Part shown: in pieces, positions 56,308 to 64,000 of the stretch | Numbering within the stretch: the first letter of the stretch is position 1 | Layout of the letters: the number at the start of each line of letters is the position of its first letter | NCBI RefSeq assembly: GCF_000317225.1 | Contig: NZ_AJLL01000068.1 | Span: 1-64,000, forward strand | Length of the DNA stretch: 64,000 bases | Direction of reading: 5' to 3' | From: Fischerella thermalis PCC 7521 | Lineage (GTDB): Bacteria > Cyanobacteriota > Cyanobacteriia > Cyanobacteriales > Nostocaceae | Program-made: the position numbers and the translations under genes | The notes under the pieces: generated by a model | What the model was told of the DNA's origin: nothing | Databases searched by the model: none | What the model saw: the letters and a program-made list of their open reading frames with translations, nothing else

Positions 56308-56632
56308 GCTTCTCGTTTGTAAAGAAAAACTACATTTTCCCGGTTCTGCACACTGCCGTGCAAGAAGTAGCGCTCTAAAACTCTACCAAATATTTATCTA
56401 TCTAACCTATAGTTTGAGACGGCTGTGATAGTTAGATTTGTTTATCAATTTATCAGTGAGAAACAACATTATTTTTGGAAATTTTCATCATTCTTTGGAC
56501 ATAAAAATTGAGTAACCGAACTAAGTAAATTATCATTCTACCCCCATAAAGTTGATAGTTGACAGTTAATTAGCTTATGGTATAATTGTAAATTAGTGCA
56601 ATGCTTGAAGTAAATCAGATCACCAAAGCCAT
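56308..56632. other. Divergent control region of argF and tRNA-Thr
   Basis: 325 bases, AT-rich, holding the argF promoter on the minus strand and the tRNA-Thr promoter on the plus strand (separate entry). No gene visible. Confidence 0.55.
56559..56586 (+). promoter_or_regulatory. Sigma-70 promoter of tRNA-Thr
   Basis: Consensus TTGACA (56559-56564), a 16-base spacer and consensus TATAAT (56581-56586), 46 bases before the tRNA. Confidence 0.8.
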
Positions 56633-56704
56633 GCCAGCATAGCACAGTGGTAGTGCATCCGACTTGTAATCGGAAGGTCGTCGGTTCAAATCCGACTGCT
56701 GGCT
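56633..56704 (+). tRNA. trnT: tRNA-Thr (anticodon TGT)
   Basis: A 72-base cloverleaf. Acceptor GCCAGCA (56633-56639) pairs with TGCTGGC (56697-56703); the anticodon arm TCCGA-CTTGTAA-TCGGA gives anticodon TGT, which reads ACA threonine codons; the T arm is GTCGG-TTCAAAT-CCGAC. CCA is not encoded, as usual in cyanobacteria. Ten bases separate it from the convergent gene stop. Confidence 0.95.
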
Positions 56705-56714
56705 TTAGAGACCA

Positions 56715-58961
56715 TCACTGACCAGAAAGCACCGATACACAAGCATTGACCAAAGGTAACAACGGGCCTAATTGCTCTTGTCCATTCACGGCTAAATCGC
56801 TGTGACACAAATAAACTCTCTTGGACACACGGGAGAGCAAATCTGCCAAAATTCTGCGTAGCCGCTTTTCTTCAGCTAATTGTTCATCTTCTACTGTCCA
56901 AGGTTTACCTAACCTCTCTCGCAGAAAGAAAGGCGCACCAAACAAAGTTGCTGCACCACCCTTTGCCCACAGTGGTGAACTCGCATCTAACCAGAAATGC
57001 CAGCGATGAGAACGCCGACTTGAACGATATTGGAAGATAGTAGCTAAAGTTACAGCCTTAGCTGCTGCCCCCATCGGACTGATGGGGTAAGGATTAGCGG
57101 TGATTGTACCGCGCTGGAGTAATTGAATAAATTCGGCAATTGTAGCTTGAGGAGATGATGCAGTGGAGGTGAGACGCGATGTTTTATTTTTCCCCGCTTC
57201 TTCAGCTTGGGGAATCTGCCGCAGTCTTGTATCAATTTCCCAGTAATGTTGGGCAGTTTCCAGTAATTCCCGCAGCGCTGCCAGTTGATCGTAAGCTAGA
57301 TTGCTACCATCCCACAAAAAGCGCTGAATAGCCCTATCCAACAAAGAAATGGGACTAGGGATTAAACGTAATTCCTGTTGCGATCGCTGTTCCTCTAGCC
57401 ACTTTAAAATCTCACTGTAGGCTGTAGTCGCTGCATAACCAAGTCGATCCCAACGATCAAATGATGTCACGGGCAACAAATTCGGATTTTCTGGATGGGG
57501 TTGAAAACAGTAATCTGCAATTAAACCAGCACGTACCGGATCAATTTTTGGTTGATGGGATGCTGGAGTGGTGGGGTGGTGGGGTGGTAGGATGAAATCT
57601 TTCTCCCCATCTCCCCGACTCAACACCACCAACATTTCCGCTACAGCATCTCGATCCACCAAACGTCCTAATCCTGGATATACTAGTGCCAGAACAGTAA
57701 GTAAAGCCCGGATGACGGGGGAAGCAATCAGAGGGCGTTGGTCGTTGAGTGATTCTACTGCAATGCCTTGCTTGGTGATAATTTCTGTGAGAGTATAGCG
57801 AGCGATCGCATCTAAACCAGGGGCAATTACTGCTACTTGATCTGGTTCTACTTCCCCTTGTTTAATAGCCTGCACAATCACTTCTGCTGTTTGTCGCAAC
57901 AATTGAGCGCGGGATGTAGCTTGAATCGATTGCACTACTTCCGGTAAGCTCAATAGCGTCATTGGTTCAGTGAGGATTTCTAGCATTGGTGTTGTCAGTT
58001 TCTGTGCCAAGCTATTGTAAGGTGAGTCAGTTAAGGTTTCTTGCTGACAGTATGCTGCTAACTCTTGCATATAATTGGGGTCTGCACCCAAACCCAGGCG
58101 CACTACCCCATCAGGATTGTAGGTAAACGCTCCTACTGCCTTATCATCTAAAAGCAACTCAAACAAGTGACGTGCTACAGCTGGGTAATCTTGCACGTCA
58201 TCAGCCAATATTCCCTGATAGCGTTGTCTGAGTCTTTGCTGGTAATTGGAGTCGGTTAACAAGTATTGATTGTAAAGTTCTGTAATGATTCCGTAGGAAA
58301 GTAAGCCTCGTTCCAAACACCAGTTACGCCAATCTAGCAGCAAAGCCGACAAAAATTCTGGTTCTAAATTGGTGACATTATCCTCTGGTGCTAAGGCTAC
58401 TGCTAAAATCCTGCCAATGTCTTCTACCGATGTACCACTGTAAGCTGCCAATTGTAATAGGTCAAGGATGCGACGTACCAAACGGTACTCACTAGTACCT
58501 GCACGGCGCAAAATCCCCTCATCTAACCGGGGACGCCAAAGTCTAGTTGCCAATTCCTGTTCGGTTTCTGGACGCAATCTCACAGGAAATTGTGCCTTTA
58601 GCTTTAAATATTGAACTAATAAAGGCCAAAATAAAATTACTTCGTCCTGAAAAAAACCCAAAGGAGTTTTACATCGTACTGGATATTGTCCTCTAGTTGC
58701 CGTAACAAGTCTATCTGCTAATTCTCGCCGATTATCGTCATTAGCAGCCAAAATTAAAACTGTTCCTTCTTTTTGATAAGGATACAGAGCTTTTGATAAG
58801 CGATCGCTACTTTTGACTCTACTTTTTTTAGTATAAAATGATTCCTGATCGTAATTTTCATCTTGCATCCAGCGAGCGAACTGTTCTACCAAGCGAGCAG
58901 TTTTGCCACTGCGACTCGTACCAAAAATCCAAACAGAATGAGAAAACACAACTGTCTTCAT
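56715..58961 (-). CDS. AddB/UvrD-like helicase-related recombinase family protein
   Basis: A 748-residue protein with a Walker A motif at the N-terminus (FGTSRSGKTARLVEQF, residues 13-28) and LILAANDDNRRELADRL near residue 68, ADDVQDYPAVARHLFELL near 253 (a Walker-B-like ADD) and AVIAPGLDAIARYTL near 373. The layout, a P-loop followed by a region like the inactivated helicase of AddB/RexB and no C-terminal nuclease, fits the cyanobacterial family labelled recombinase family protein. It has a G-rich intergenic repeat in frame (near residues 450-470, FILPPHHPTTPASHQPK). It may serve in double-strand-break repair. No AddA partner is near. Its stop is ten bases from tRNA-Thr. Confidence 0.65.
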   Translation of the reverse strand: MKTVVFSHSVWIFGTSRSGKTARLVEQFARWMQDENYDQESFYTKKSRVKSSDRLSKALYPYQKEGTVLILAANDDNRRELADRLVTATRGQYPVRCKTPLGFFQDEVILFWPLLVQYLKLKAQFPVRLRPETEQELATRLWRPRLDEGILRRAGTSEYRLVRRILDLLQLAAYSGTSVEDIGRILAVALAPEDNVTNLEPEFLSALLLDWRNWCLERGLLSYGIITELYNQYLLTDSNYQQRLRQRYQGILADDVQDYPAVARHLFELLLDDKAVGAFTYNPDGVVRLGLGADPNYMQELAAYCQQETLTDSPYNSLAQKLTTPMLEILTEPMTLLSLPEVVQSIQATSRAQLLRQTAEVIVQAIKQGEVEPDQVAVIAPGLDAIARYTLTEIITKQGIAVESLNDQRPLIASPVIRALLTVLALVYPGLGRLVDRDAVAEMLVVLSRGDGEKDFILPPHHPTTPASHQPKIDPVRAGLIADYCFQPHPENPNLLPVTSFDRWDRLGYAATTAYSEILKWLEEQRSQQELRLIPSPISLLDRAIQRFLWDGSNLAYDQLAALRELLETAQHYWEIDTRLRQIPQAEEAGKNKTSRLTSTASSPQATIAEFIQLLQRGTITANPYPISPMGAAAKAVTLATIFQYRSSRRSHRWHFWLDASSPLWAKGGAATLFGAPFFLRERLGKPWTVEDEQLAEEKRLRRILADLLSRVSKRVYLCHSDLAVNGQEQLGPLLPLVNACVSVLSGQ
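57562..57618. repeat. Intergenic G-rich repeat inside the AddB-like gene
   Basis: GGAGTGGTGGGGTGGTGGGG then GATGAAATCTTTCTCCCCATCTCCCC; the same block is intergenic at 54540-54590. In this gene it is read as a Pro/His-rich loop. Confidence 0.8.
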
Positions 58962-59036
58962 GTGAATTTGTTAAGATACCTCGTACGTTAAATTAAGGTT
59001 AAAAAATACCAAAAACAGGCTGGATGATTGCCTAAG

Positions 59037-60347
59037 ATGAGTAATTCAGGTTTAGGTCAAAAAATTTACACTTTTTTGCTGGCAGCATACGAATTATACC
59101 TGCGGACACCAGAACGTTCATTGAATAAGGCGTATGAGGCTGCCCTGAAAATTCAAAAAATAGAAAATGAGCATTTTAATGGTAACAAAATAGACTCTCA
59201 TTCAACTACATATAGCAGCAGTATTATTGATTATTTTGAGTCAGATCTGAAAAAAGAATTAAAAATCATTCGGATGCGGCTAACGGAGTTTAAAGCCAGC
59301 CGTTATTTGTTAAGTGATTCAAATCAAAAAGCATTTAGAAAATTAGGTATCGAGCCTCTCAATCCTTCAGTAATTTTAGACAAGCTCAGATTTATCGATG
59401 GAATCGTAGCAAAATACACCTTTGTTGAGGAAGAACTTGGCCCCCAAGATCGTGTTTCCAAACCTATAGATATACCAGTTGAATCTCTTGTACTTCAACC
59501 AAAACCACAAAATATTTCTAGAAAGAACTTAGATAAAGAACCACGGAGTAAAACCGATACAACTGGTGTATTACCTCGTTCTATATTTAATACTATCTAT
59601 CGTCTGCAAGCAGAATTAGACCCACAAGCAGAGCAGAATGTTGTTCAAAATTTTCGTACTGCTCAAAAAAGAACTATTATCTCGGTTAGATTTATATTAC
59701 TGTTAATAATCGTACCAATTCTTACTCATCAGCTATCAAAAGCTTTTGTTGTTGGACCAATTATTGACCATTTTAGAAACCCTGAACAAGCAGTTATTTT
59801 CCTGAATGAAGAAATGGAAGAACAAGCACTGCTAGAGTTACAGAGATTTGAAGAAAAAATTAAGTTTGAAAATCTGCTGAGTAATGTTAGTGTTCCCATA
59901 GAAAATATAGAAGCTCAGATCAGGGAAAAGGCAGAAGAAATTGCCGGAAAATTTCGTCAAGAAAGTGCCAATGCTGTCAAAAACGTTTTTGCAGATATTT
60001 TATCTGTAATTGCATTTGTTTTTCTTTTAGTAACTAGTAAAAGAGAGATCGCTGTACTCAAAGGTTTTTTTGATAATATAGTTTATGGTCTCAGTGATAG
60101 CGCCAAAGCATTTATCATCATTTTATTTACAGACATTTTTGTTGGATTTCACTCTCCTCATGGTTGGGAAGTAATTTTAGAAGGAGTATCACGTCATTGG
60201 GGATTACCAGCCAATCATGATTTTATCTTCTTATTTATTGCTACCTTTCCAGTTATCTTAGATACTATCTTCAAATACTGGATTTTCCGCTACTTGAATC
60301 GTATTTCACCTTCAGCAGTTGCTACCTACCGCAACATGAACGAGTAG
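59037..60347 (+). CDS. pxcA: Proton extrusion protein PxcA (CemA family)
   Basis: A 436-residue membrane protein. The N-terminal half is soluble (GLGQKIYTFLLAAYELYLRTPERSLNKAY at the start); the C-terminal half has about four membrane helices (VRFILLLIIVPILTHQLSKAF, VFADILSVIAFVFLLVTS, AFIIILFTDIFVGFHSPHGWEVILEG, FIFLFIATFPVILDTIFKYWIF) and the CemA motif FHSPHGWE. PxcA takes part in light-dependent Na+-coupled proton extrusion and CO2 uptake conditions in cyanobacteria; CemA is the chloroplast homologue. The ATG at 59037 (MSNSGLG) is preferred over an in-frame TTG nine bases earlier. A single gene, divergent from the AddB-like gene. Confidence 0.95.
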   Translation: MSNSGLGQKIYTFLLAAYELYLRTPERSLNKAYEAALKIQKIENEHFNGNKIDSHSTTYSSSIIDYFESDLKKELKIIRMRLTEFKASRYLLSDSNQKAFRKLGIEPLNPSVILDKLRFIDGIVAKYTFVEEELGPQDRVSKPIDIPVESLVLQPKPQNISRKNLDKEPRSKTDTTGVLPRSIFNTIYRLQAELDPQAEQNVVQNFRTAQKRTIISVRFILLLIIVPILTHQLSKAFVVGPIIDHFRNPEQAVIFLNEEMEEQALLELQRFEEKIKFENLLSNVSVPIENIEAQIREKAEEIAGKFRQESANAVKNVFADILSVIAFVFLLVTSKREIAVLKGFFDNIVYGLSDSAKAFIIILFTDIFVGFHSPHGWEVILEGVSRHWGLPANHDFIFLFIATFPVILDTIFKYWIFRYLNRISPSAVATYRNMNE

Positions 60348-60528
60348 TTATTGGTTGGTAGTTGTTAGTTGGTTGGAATTTCAAAACTAAACATCAAACA
60401 ACAATCAACAAACAACAAAATATAATATGCAAAAAAACTTGTTGCTATCTGTCTGAGTCTCCCCGTCGTACCATTAATTTTTTTGTAACCATAAAATCTT
60501 TAACTTATAGGGAACTCAGTCCACCAGA

Positions 60529-60804
60529 ATGCAGATTGTGGCTGAGCGTTCAATCGCTACAGATAAATATCTCATGCTTCCCGCTGCTTTAGCCTTAATT
60601 TGTGCTGATTTTCACTTTATAGAAACCAACGGCAAAATTGAACGTCGTATTGTGAGTCGTTACGTTCTCGATCAAGATACTGGAGGTGCTATTAAAGCAG
60701 CAAGCAGAGTAGATTATTTTTTGGCTACTGGTAAACAAGTAGGCGATCGCGCAGGTGTCACCGTCAGCAATGGACAACTATATTATTTGTTCCTCAAACC
60801 GTAG
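60529..60804 (+). pseudogene. mltA: Remnant of mltA (lytic transglycosylase A), 3D domain only
   Basis: The 91-codon frame ends with the C-terminal 3D domain of MltA-type lytic transglycosylases: ERSIATDKYLMLPAALALI, then VSRYVLDQDTGGAIKAASRV with DYFLATGKQVGDRAG and QLYYLFLKP. D in DQDTGGAIK and in GDRAG are the conserved acidic residues. Intact MltA is 330-400 residues; the upstream frame contains no MltA-like sequence and the region 60348-60528 is repeat-derived, so the main barrel has been lost. It is very likely a decayed gene. Confidence 0.75.
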
Positions 60805-60849
60805 TTTGGCAGTGTGCGCAGTGTGGGAACCGTGGGAAGTGTGGGGAAG

Positions 60850-60948
60850 GCAGACAAGGGAAGGGAGGAATTACCTATTTCCTCTTGAGAATTAACAGTT
60901 AAGAGTTCCCTCTTACCAATGTAGAGACGTGCCATGGCATTTCTCTAC
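60850..60948. repeat. Composite dispersed repeat, right copy (inverted)
   Basis: AGACAAGGGAAGGGAGGAATTACCTATTTCC, then AGTTAAGAGTTCCCTCTTACC (about 60896-60916) and the palindrome GTAGAGACGTGCC... (60921-60948). It is the reverse complement of the arrangement at 52861-52980, with an extra CTGTTAATTCTC-type segment. Confidence 0.8.
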
Positions 60949-61102
60949 AACCACTAACAACCAACAACCAACAACCAACTACTTTTGCATAAATCGGAAA
61001 TACCATGCCTTCAATTTGTATCTCAATATATTCCTAAATAAGTGGGATTAACTATAAAAATCTCACCATCGGCTACATTGGTCGAGCAATCGGGGGTTGA
61101 AA

Positions 61103-61552
61103 GTGATCAAGATTATATTTGATACTGACCTAATAATAGAAGCTTTGATGAATCGTAACGGTTTTGGAGAAGAAGTTAGTAAATTATTAGATAAGGTACA
61201 TCCATTGATTCAGATGTATATTACAGATATTGGATGGCAAAAAATATACACTTATGCCAGTCGTTTACGAGATAACCAAATAGCAGAAGTAGTAGTCGAT
61301 TGGTTAAAAGAAAAAATAAAAATTTGTCATGTAGATCAGACCGTTCTCCAGCAAGCACGCACTTCACCTCTTCAAGATTTTGAATCTGCTGTTGAACTGT
61401 GCTGTGTTAATTATGAAGAGCTAGATGCAGTTGTTACCCATAAACTAAGTGATTTTACGGAAGCTCCTTATAAATATTGCGTTTGGTCAGTAGCAGAATT
61501 GTGGGTACGGGCAAACTTAGAAAGTCAGCTACAAGCCACCAAGCTTAGCTAA
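61103..61552 (+). CDS. PIN-domain protein
   Basis: A 149-residue PIN-fold ribonuclease. IKIIFDTDLIIEALMNR at the start carries the first active-site Asp; DFESAVELCCVNYEELDAVVTHKLSDF in the last third carries the other acidic residues (E, D, D) of the site. VapC toxins share this pattern, but no antitoxin gene overlaps or precedes it; the previous gene is a remnant. The GTG at 61103 follows GGGGG by six bases and is chosen over a TTG at 61097. It may be an orphan toxin or an RNA-processing nuclease. Confidence 0.75.
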   Translation: MIKIIFDTDLIIEALMNRNGFGEEVSKLLDKVHPLIQMYITDIGWQKIYTYASRLRDNQIAEVVVDWLKEKIKICHVDQTVLQQARTSPLQDFESAVELCCVNYEELDAVVTHKLSDFTEAPYKYCVWSVAELWVRANLESQLQATKLS

Positions 61553-61603
61553 GGGAACTACAAATTTCCTTTGTCTCCCTTGTACCTCTTAATAATTCCT
61601 TAA

Positions 61604-62182
61604 CTACTTTTGAGTAGATGATTGCTGTAAGCGTTGTAATCGAATCGTTGCTTCTTCTATTTGCTTTTGCAACAAAGTCAGATTTGCTTCCATTGTTTTC
61701 TTGTGGACTTCTAGTAACTCCGTTTCTTTACGTAGACGGGTCATCCTCGCCTTGTGGTCTTGCGTTCGTCCTGGTTGATAGATAATACCAAGATAAATTG
61801 TGACATTAGAAGCGTCTAAAGTATTCACACCTGCGGAAAGATTAAAACCAAAGTCATTCTCAGTATTGACGTAGGCATTGGGAAGATAATTGAGAGGATA
61901 AATATTGGGATAATTAATCGTATTGGAGTTATTGTTGTTTGAGGAGGTATTGGAGTTAGTTACAGGAACCTGTGGACTCGACTGCAAGATTTGATTGAAA
62001 GATGATTCATTGCCTACAGTGGCTGATTGATTGCTATTGGCTGTTTGGGAATAGGCGGGATAAAGGTTTAAAGCTTCTAGAAGCAGTATAAATAAAGAAC
62101 AAGAAATAAATTTTAAATAATTATTTAATACCAACGGTAGCAAACCCTTTTTCATCTTTTTGCGTAATTTTTTACTAAGCAA
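61604..62182 (-). CDS. Exported protein with Asn/Ser-rich middle and coiled-coil tail
   Basis: A 192-residue protein of unknown family. After a basic start (KKLRKKMKKGLLP) a signal sequence (FISCSLFILLLEALNLYPAYSQ) ends near residue 46; residues 47-105 are Asn/Ser/Thr rich (SNTSSNNNNSNTINYPN); residues 108-135 have a beta-like segment (NDFGFNLSAGVNTL, VTIYLGIIYQPGRTQDH), and residues 140-190 form a coiled coil (TELLEVHKKTMEANLTLLQK). It would be exported or membrane-tethered, and the coil could multimerise. First of four consecutive minus-strand genes for small exported proteins. Confidence 0.65.
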   Translation of the reverse strand: MLSKKLRKKMKKGLLPLVLNNYLKFISCSLFILLLEALNLYPAYSQTANSNQSATVGNESSFNQILQSSPQVPVTNSNTSSNNNNSNTINYPNIYPLNYLPNAYVNTENDFGFNLSAGVNTLDASNVTIYLGIIYQPGRTQDHKARMTRLRKETELLEVHKKTMEANLTLLQKQIEEATIRLQRLQQSSTQK

Positions 62183-62303
62183 AGCGTGGCAGAAATTAAT
62201 AAACAGTCAAGAATACTCCCAAATACTAAACGTAATCAGCATTATTCTCTTCTGCTTTCTGCCTTTATGCAATAGGCTTGCTATATTAATTTACCGTACA
62301 GTA

Positions 62304-62792
62304 CTAGCGTACACTTAAGTTGAGAGTGTAATGTAAAAGACCATTGCCACTTGTTTGTTGAGAGGAACTAATACCAGGACCACTCAGTTCTACACTAACT
62401 CCAGATGATGCAGGAGCATAGCGTCCTGAAATTTCAACTATATGCTCTCCAGCAGATAGTAGAGGTGATAGATTAATTTCAACTTGGCTACTGCTAAGTC
62501 GTTTCACAACTTTACCATTCAAAAGAACGTCACCACTCAATTGACTACCAGAAGTACTAATCCGCAAAATATGGGGTTGACGAAGATCAGTTGCACTCAA
62601 ACTGACTGAACTTGTTTGATATCCAGAAGAATAGTTAGACTGCTGACTAAAAGTACTGGAGTTTCTCATATCATCACTATTGCTGTCCACATGAACAGAA
62701 GAGGTTTGGACACTAATGAAATTCTGAGCCAAAGCTGCGGAAATGTTAGCAATCAAAGCTAAGCAGCAGGCAATAAATAATAGCTTTTTCAT
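62304..62792 (-). CDS. Small exported protein, Ser-rich
   Basis: A 162-residue secreted protein of unknown family. Frames upstream extend to 62876, but the ATG at 62792 begins a good signal peptide (KKLLFIACCLALIANISAALAQ). The mature part is Ser-rich, then ends with a beta-sandwich-like run: HILRISTSGSQLSGDVLLNG, LSPLLSAGEHIVEISGRYAP and GLLHYTLNLSVR. A signal followed by such a fold fits a surface or S-layer-associated adhesion protein. Its relation to the adjacent exported genes is by neighbourhood only. Confidence 0.65.
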   Translation of the reverse strand: MKKLLFIACCLALIANISAALAQNFISVQTSSVHVDSNSDDMRNSSTFSQQSNYSSGYQTSSVSLSATDLRQPHILRISTSGSQLSGDVLLNGKVVKRLSSSQVEINLSPLLSAGEHIVEISGRYAPASSGVSVELSGPGISSSQQTSGNGLLHYTLNLSVR

Positions 62793-62967
62793 AGCTTTAT
62801 GGGGTTTAGAACAGGTATGGAACTCATCCACCTGCTTGAATGCTGATAGAAAACTTGGGTCTGAACGAACCTGCAAAAAAACCGGGTCTTTAACAATAGA
62901 GCGATCGCGCTCATTTCAAAACTATCGTAAAAAACCCAGTTTAGACCTTAGTCAAAACATTAATTAA

Positions 62968-62997
62968 TCCGAAGTTTTTAAACTAGAATACTTCGGA
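62968..62997. terminator. Possible terminator stem downstream of the 63035 gene
   Basis: TCCGAAGT (62968-62975) is complementary to ACTTCGGA (62990-62997) with a 14-base loop, 38 bases past the stop on the minus strand. No long T run follows, so it is a weak candidate. Confidence 0.4.
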
Positions 62998-63034
62998 AAA
63001 GTTAATATTTAGATTTGTATCTTGCTGATCAGCT

Positions 63035-63445
63035 TTATCGCTTGGGAACACCAACACCATTAAGAAAGTTGGGGTCAGCAGCTGGGTTGTATACATCAAC
63101 TGGAACATGAACTTTTACACCTACATCTCCTTTACCAGGAGTATTACTGGTAGCACCTCCACCCACAACTGAATTGCTGTTTACATTTTGTTGAGCAGAA
63201 TTAGGGCCAGTATTGACTTGAGTAGATGTATTGGTGACACTGTTACCAGTACAATTTTCCCCAAACTGCTGATTTGGATTATGTGTTTGCTGAGCTGGTG
63301 TTTTAGAACCGCTAACATCTACTTGTACTGCTACATCAGTGATGACACAGCCTAATGCTGATGCAGGACGAGTAAAAGAAGGAGCAAAAAGGGGGGAAAC
63401 AACAGTCAGTGAGAACAAACCCACAGAAAGAAACTTAAATTTCAT
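63035..63445 (-). CDS. Small exported protein, low complexity
   Basis: A 136-residue protein with a signal peptide (MKFKFLSVGLFSLTVVSPLFAPSFTRPASA, cleaved near residue 30). The mature part begins ALGCVITDVAVQVDVSG and is Asn/Thr/Gly rich (NSVTNTSTQVNTGPN, GGGATSNTPGKGDVGVKVHV). Two cysteines (C33 and C70) could form a disulfide. No named family comes to mind. It starts 20 bases after the stop of the 63466 gene on the same strand, so the two are co-transcribed. Confidence 0.7.
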   Translation of the reverse strand: MKFKFLSVGLFSLTVVSPLFAPSFTRPASALGCVITDVAVQVDVSGSKTPAQQTHNPNQQFGENCTGNSVTNTSTQVNTGPNSAQQNVNSNSVVGGGATSNTPGKGDVGVKVHVPVDVYNPAADPNFLNGVGVPKR

Positions 63446-63465
63446 GATGATCGTAACCTCTTGAA

Positions 63466-63864
63466 CTATTTACAGGTAGATGTGGTTGTAGAACTGTAAG
63501 TACTATTGGAACCGTTAACGGATCTTTGAACACTTTGTTGAGTCAAAGTTCTGCCGGTACAGTAGCTGCGTGTGTTTTGAGGAACCTTAACAGTTTGAGG
63601 AACGACAACAGTTTGAGGAATTTTTACAGTCGGAACAGTGTATACACCATTTTTTTGGATACGTACCCCAGAAGTAGGCAAGCGCAGAGGATATATGCTT
63701 GTTGTGGATTTGGGATTGTTTCTAATCGTAATACCGTTGTTTGAATCGACTATTACCCTACTATTGCCGTTTTGAATGTCAATGTCGCCTGCTGTGGCTA
63801 TTCCGGCAGGTAATACCATCAGCGCAGAGAGTGCAAGTATGGAAATTGAAAGTTTAGCAGGCAT
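63466..63864 (-). CDS. Small exported protein with PQTV repeats
   Basis: A 132-residue protein with a signal peptide (LSISILALSALMVLPAGIATAG, cleaved near residue 25) and mature sequence DIDIQNGNSRVIVDSNNGIT, a repeated VPTVKIPQTVVVPQTVKVPQ run near residue 75 and a Ser/Thr-rich cysteine-bearing tail (YCTGRTLTQQS, TSTCK). The repeats look like a beta-solenoid or extended linker. Upstream in the transcript of the 63035 gene. The region 63865-64000 at the window edge holds its promoter and nothing else recognised. Confidence 0.7.
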   Translation of the reverse strand: MPAKLSISILALSALMVLPAGIATAGDIDIQNGNSRVIVDSNNGITIRNNPKSTTSIYPLRLPTSGVRIQKNGVYTVPTVKIPQTVVVPQTVKVPQNTRSYCTGRTLTQQSVQRSVNGSNSTYSSTTTSTCK

Positions 63865-64000
63865 GGCGTGAATACCTCACATATCAGAAAAAACCGATTT
63901 TTTGTTTTACCAGGTAATTCGGTTAACCTTGGTCTTAGCTGAGTTGGCGTTGCTGGAATAATAGAATGGTTTTGTCACTCTTAGAGAATTAGAGAATAGA

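Noticed and set aside
60362-60592. 76-codon + strand frame ahead of the mltA remnant
   Set aside because: It begins in heptamer repeat, overlaps the better frame and has no recognisable motif.
62283-62303. LexA-like AGTAC motif near the 62304 gene
   Set aside because: Only one half-site matches and the spacing to a second GTWC is wrong.

Overview
The window is chromosomal DNA from a cyanobacterium, most likely a filamentous, hormogonium-forming member of the Nostocales (Nostoc/Calothrix/Tolypothrix type). Evidence: frequent GCGATCGC (HIP1) octamers inside and between genes, carboxysome shell genes ccmK3-ccmK4, Tic20/Ycf60, PxcA/CemA, the c-type cytochrome assembly protein CcsB, KGK, DUF4278, DUF2993 and DUF3082 families, a HetZ-like regulator, a complete hmp-type pilus-taxis locus with hmpF, and the short heptanucleotide tandem repeats typical of this group. 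The genus call is inference.

Layout. 0-8.3 kb: YbhB-like protein, a eukaryote-type transketolase with a beheaded aquaporin fused behind it, the end of a dead TnpB element, a BlaI/M56 pair, ComB-like phosphatase, a flavoprotein of the HI0933/YhiN family and a 53-residue rubredoxin. 8.6-18.2 kb: regulation and signalling (XRE regulator plus FHA-GAF-GGDEF-EAL protein, M61 peptidase, Crp/Fnr regulator, a PilB-like protein without its ATPase, a HetZ-related regulator). 18.2-22 kb: ccmK3/ccmK4, ccsB, a KGK protein and tilS. 22.2-34.6 kb: hmpF, diverging from a PatA-type regulator, CheY, CheW, MCP and a 1671-residue hybrid CheA, the machinery that steers type IV pilus motility. 34.7-50.4 kb: mostly housekeeping (proB, cinA, glyA, Tic20, FAH-family hydrolase, rpsF, STAS, DedA, argG, DUF2993, rsmA, ispE), with one frameshifted membrane-protein pseudogene.

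50.4-61 kb is the most unusual part. lexA, with a near-perfect cyanobacterial LexA box in front of it, is followed on the same strand by a DEAH-family superfamily II helicase, a 57-residue protein overlapping the next gene by four bases, and an SMC/Rad50/DndD-like ATPase. No dndA, dndB, dndC or dndE gene is present. argF, a tRNA-Thr with a consensus promoter, an AddB/UvrD-like 'recombinase', pxcA and an mltA remnant follow. The stretch from 52.86 to 60.95 kb is bracketed by two inverted copies of a composite dispersed repeat. The last 2.5 kb carries four consecutive minus-strand genes for small exported proteins of unknown function.

A theme across the window is gene decay and repeat invasion: aqpZ, a YedZ-like gene, mltA and tnpB survive only as pieces, and intergenic repeats (a 28-base palindrome, AAAATCC tracts, a GGGGTGGT tract) occur in frame inside tilS, ccsB and the AddB-like gene. 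All domain and family names are from reading the translations by eye; no database search was run.
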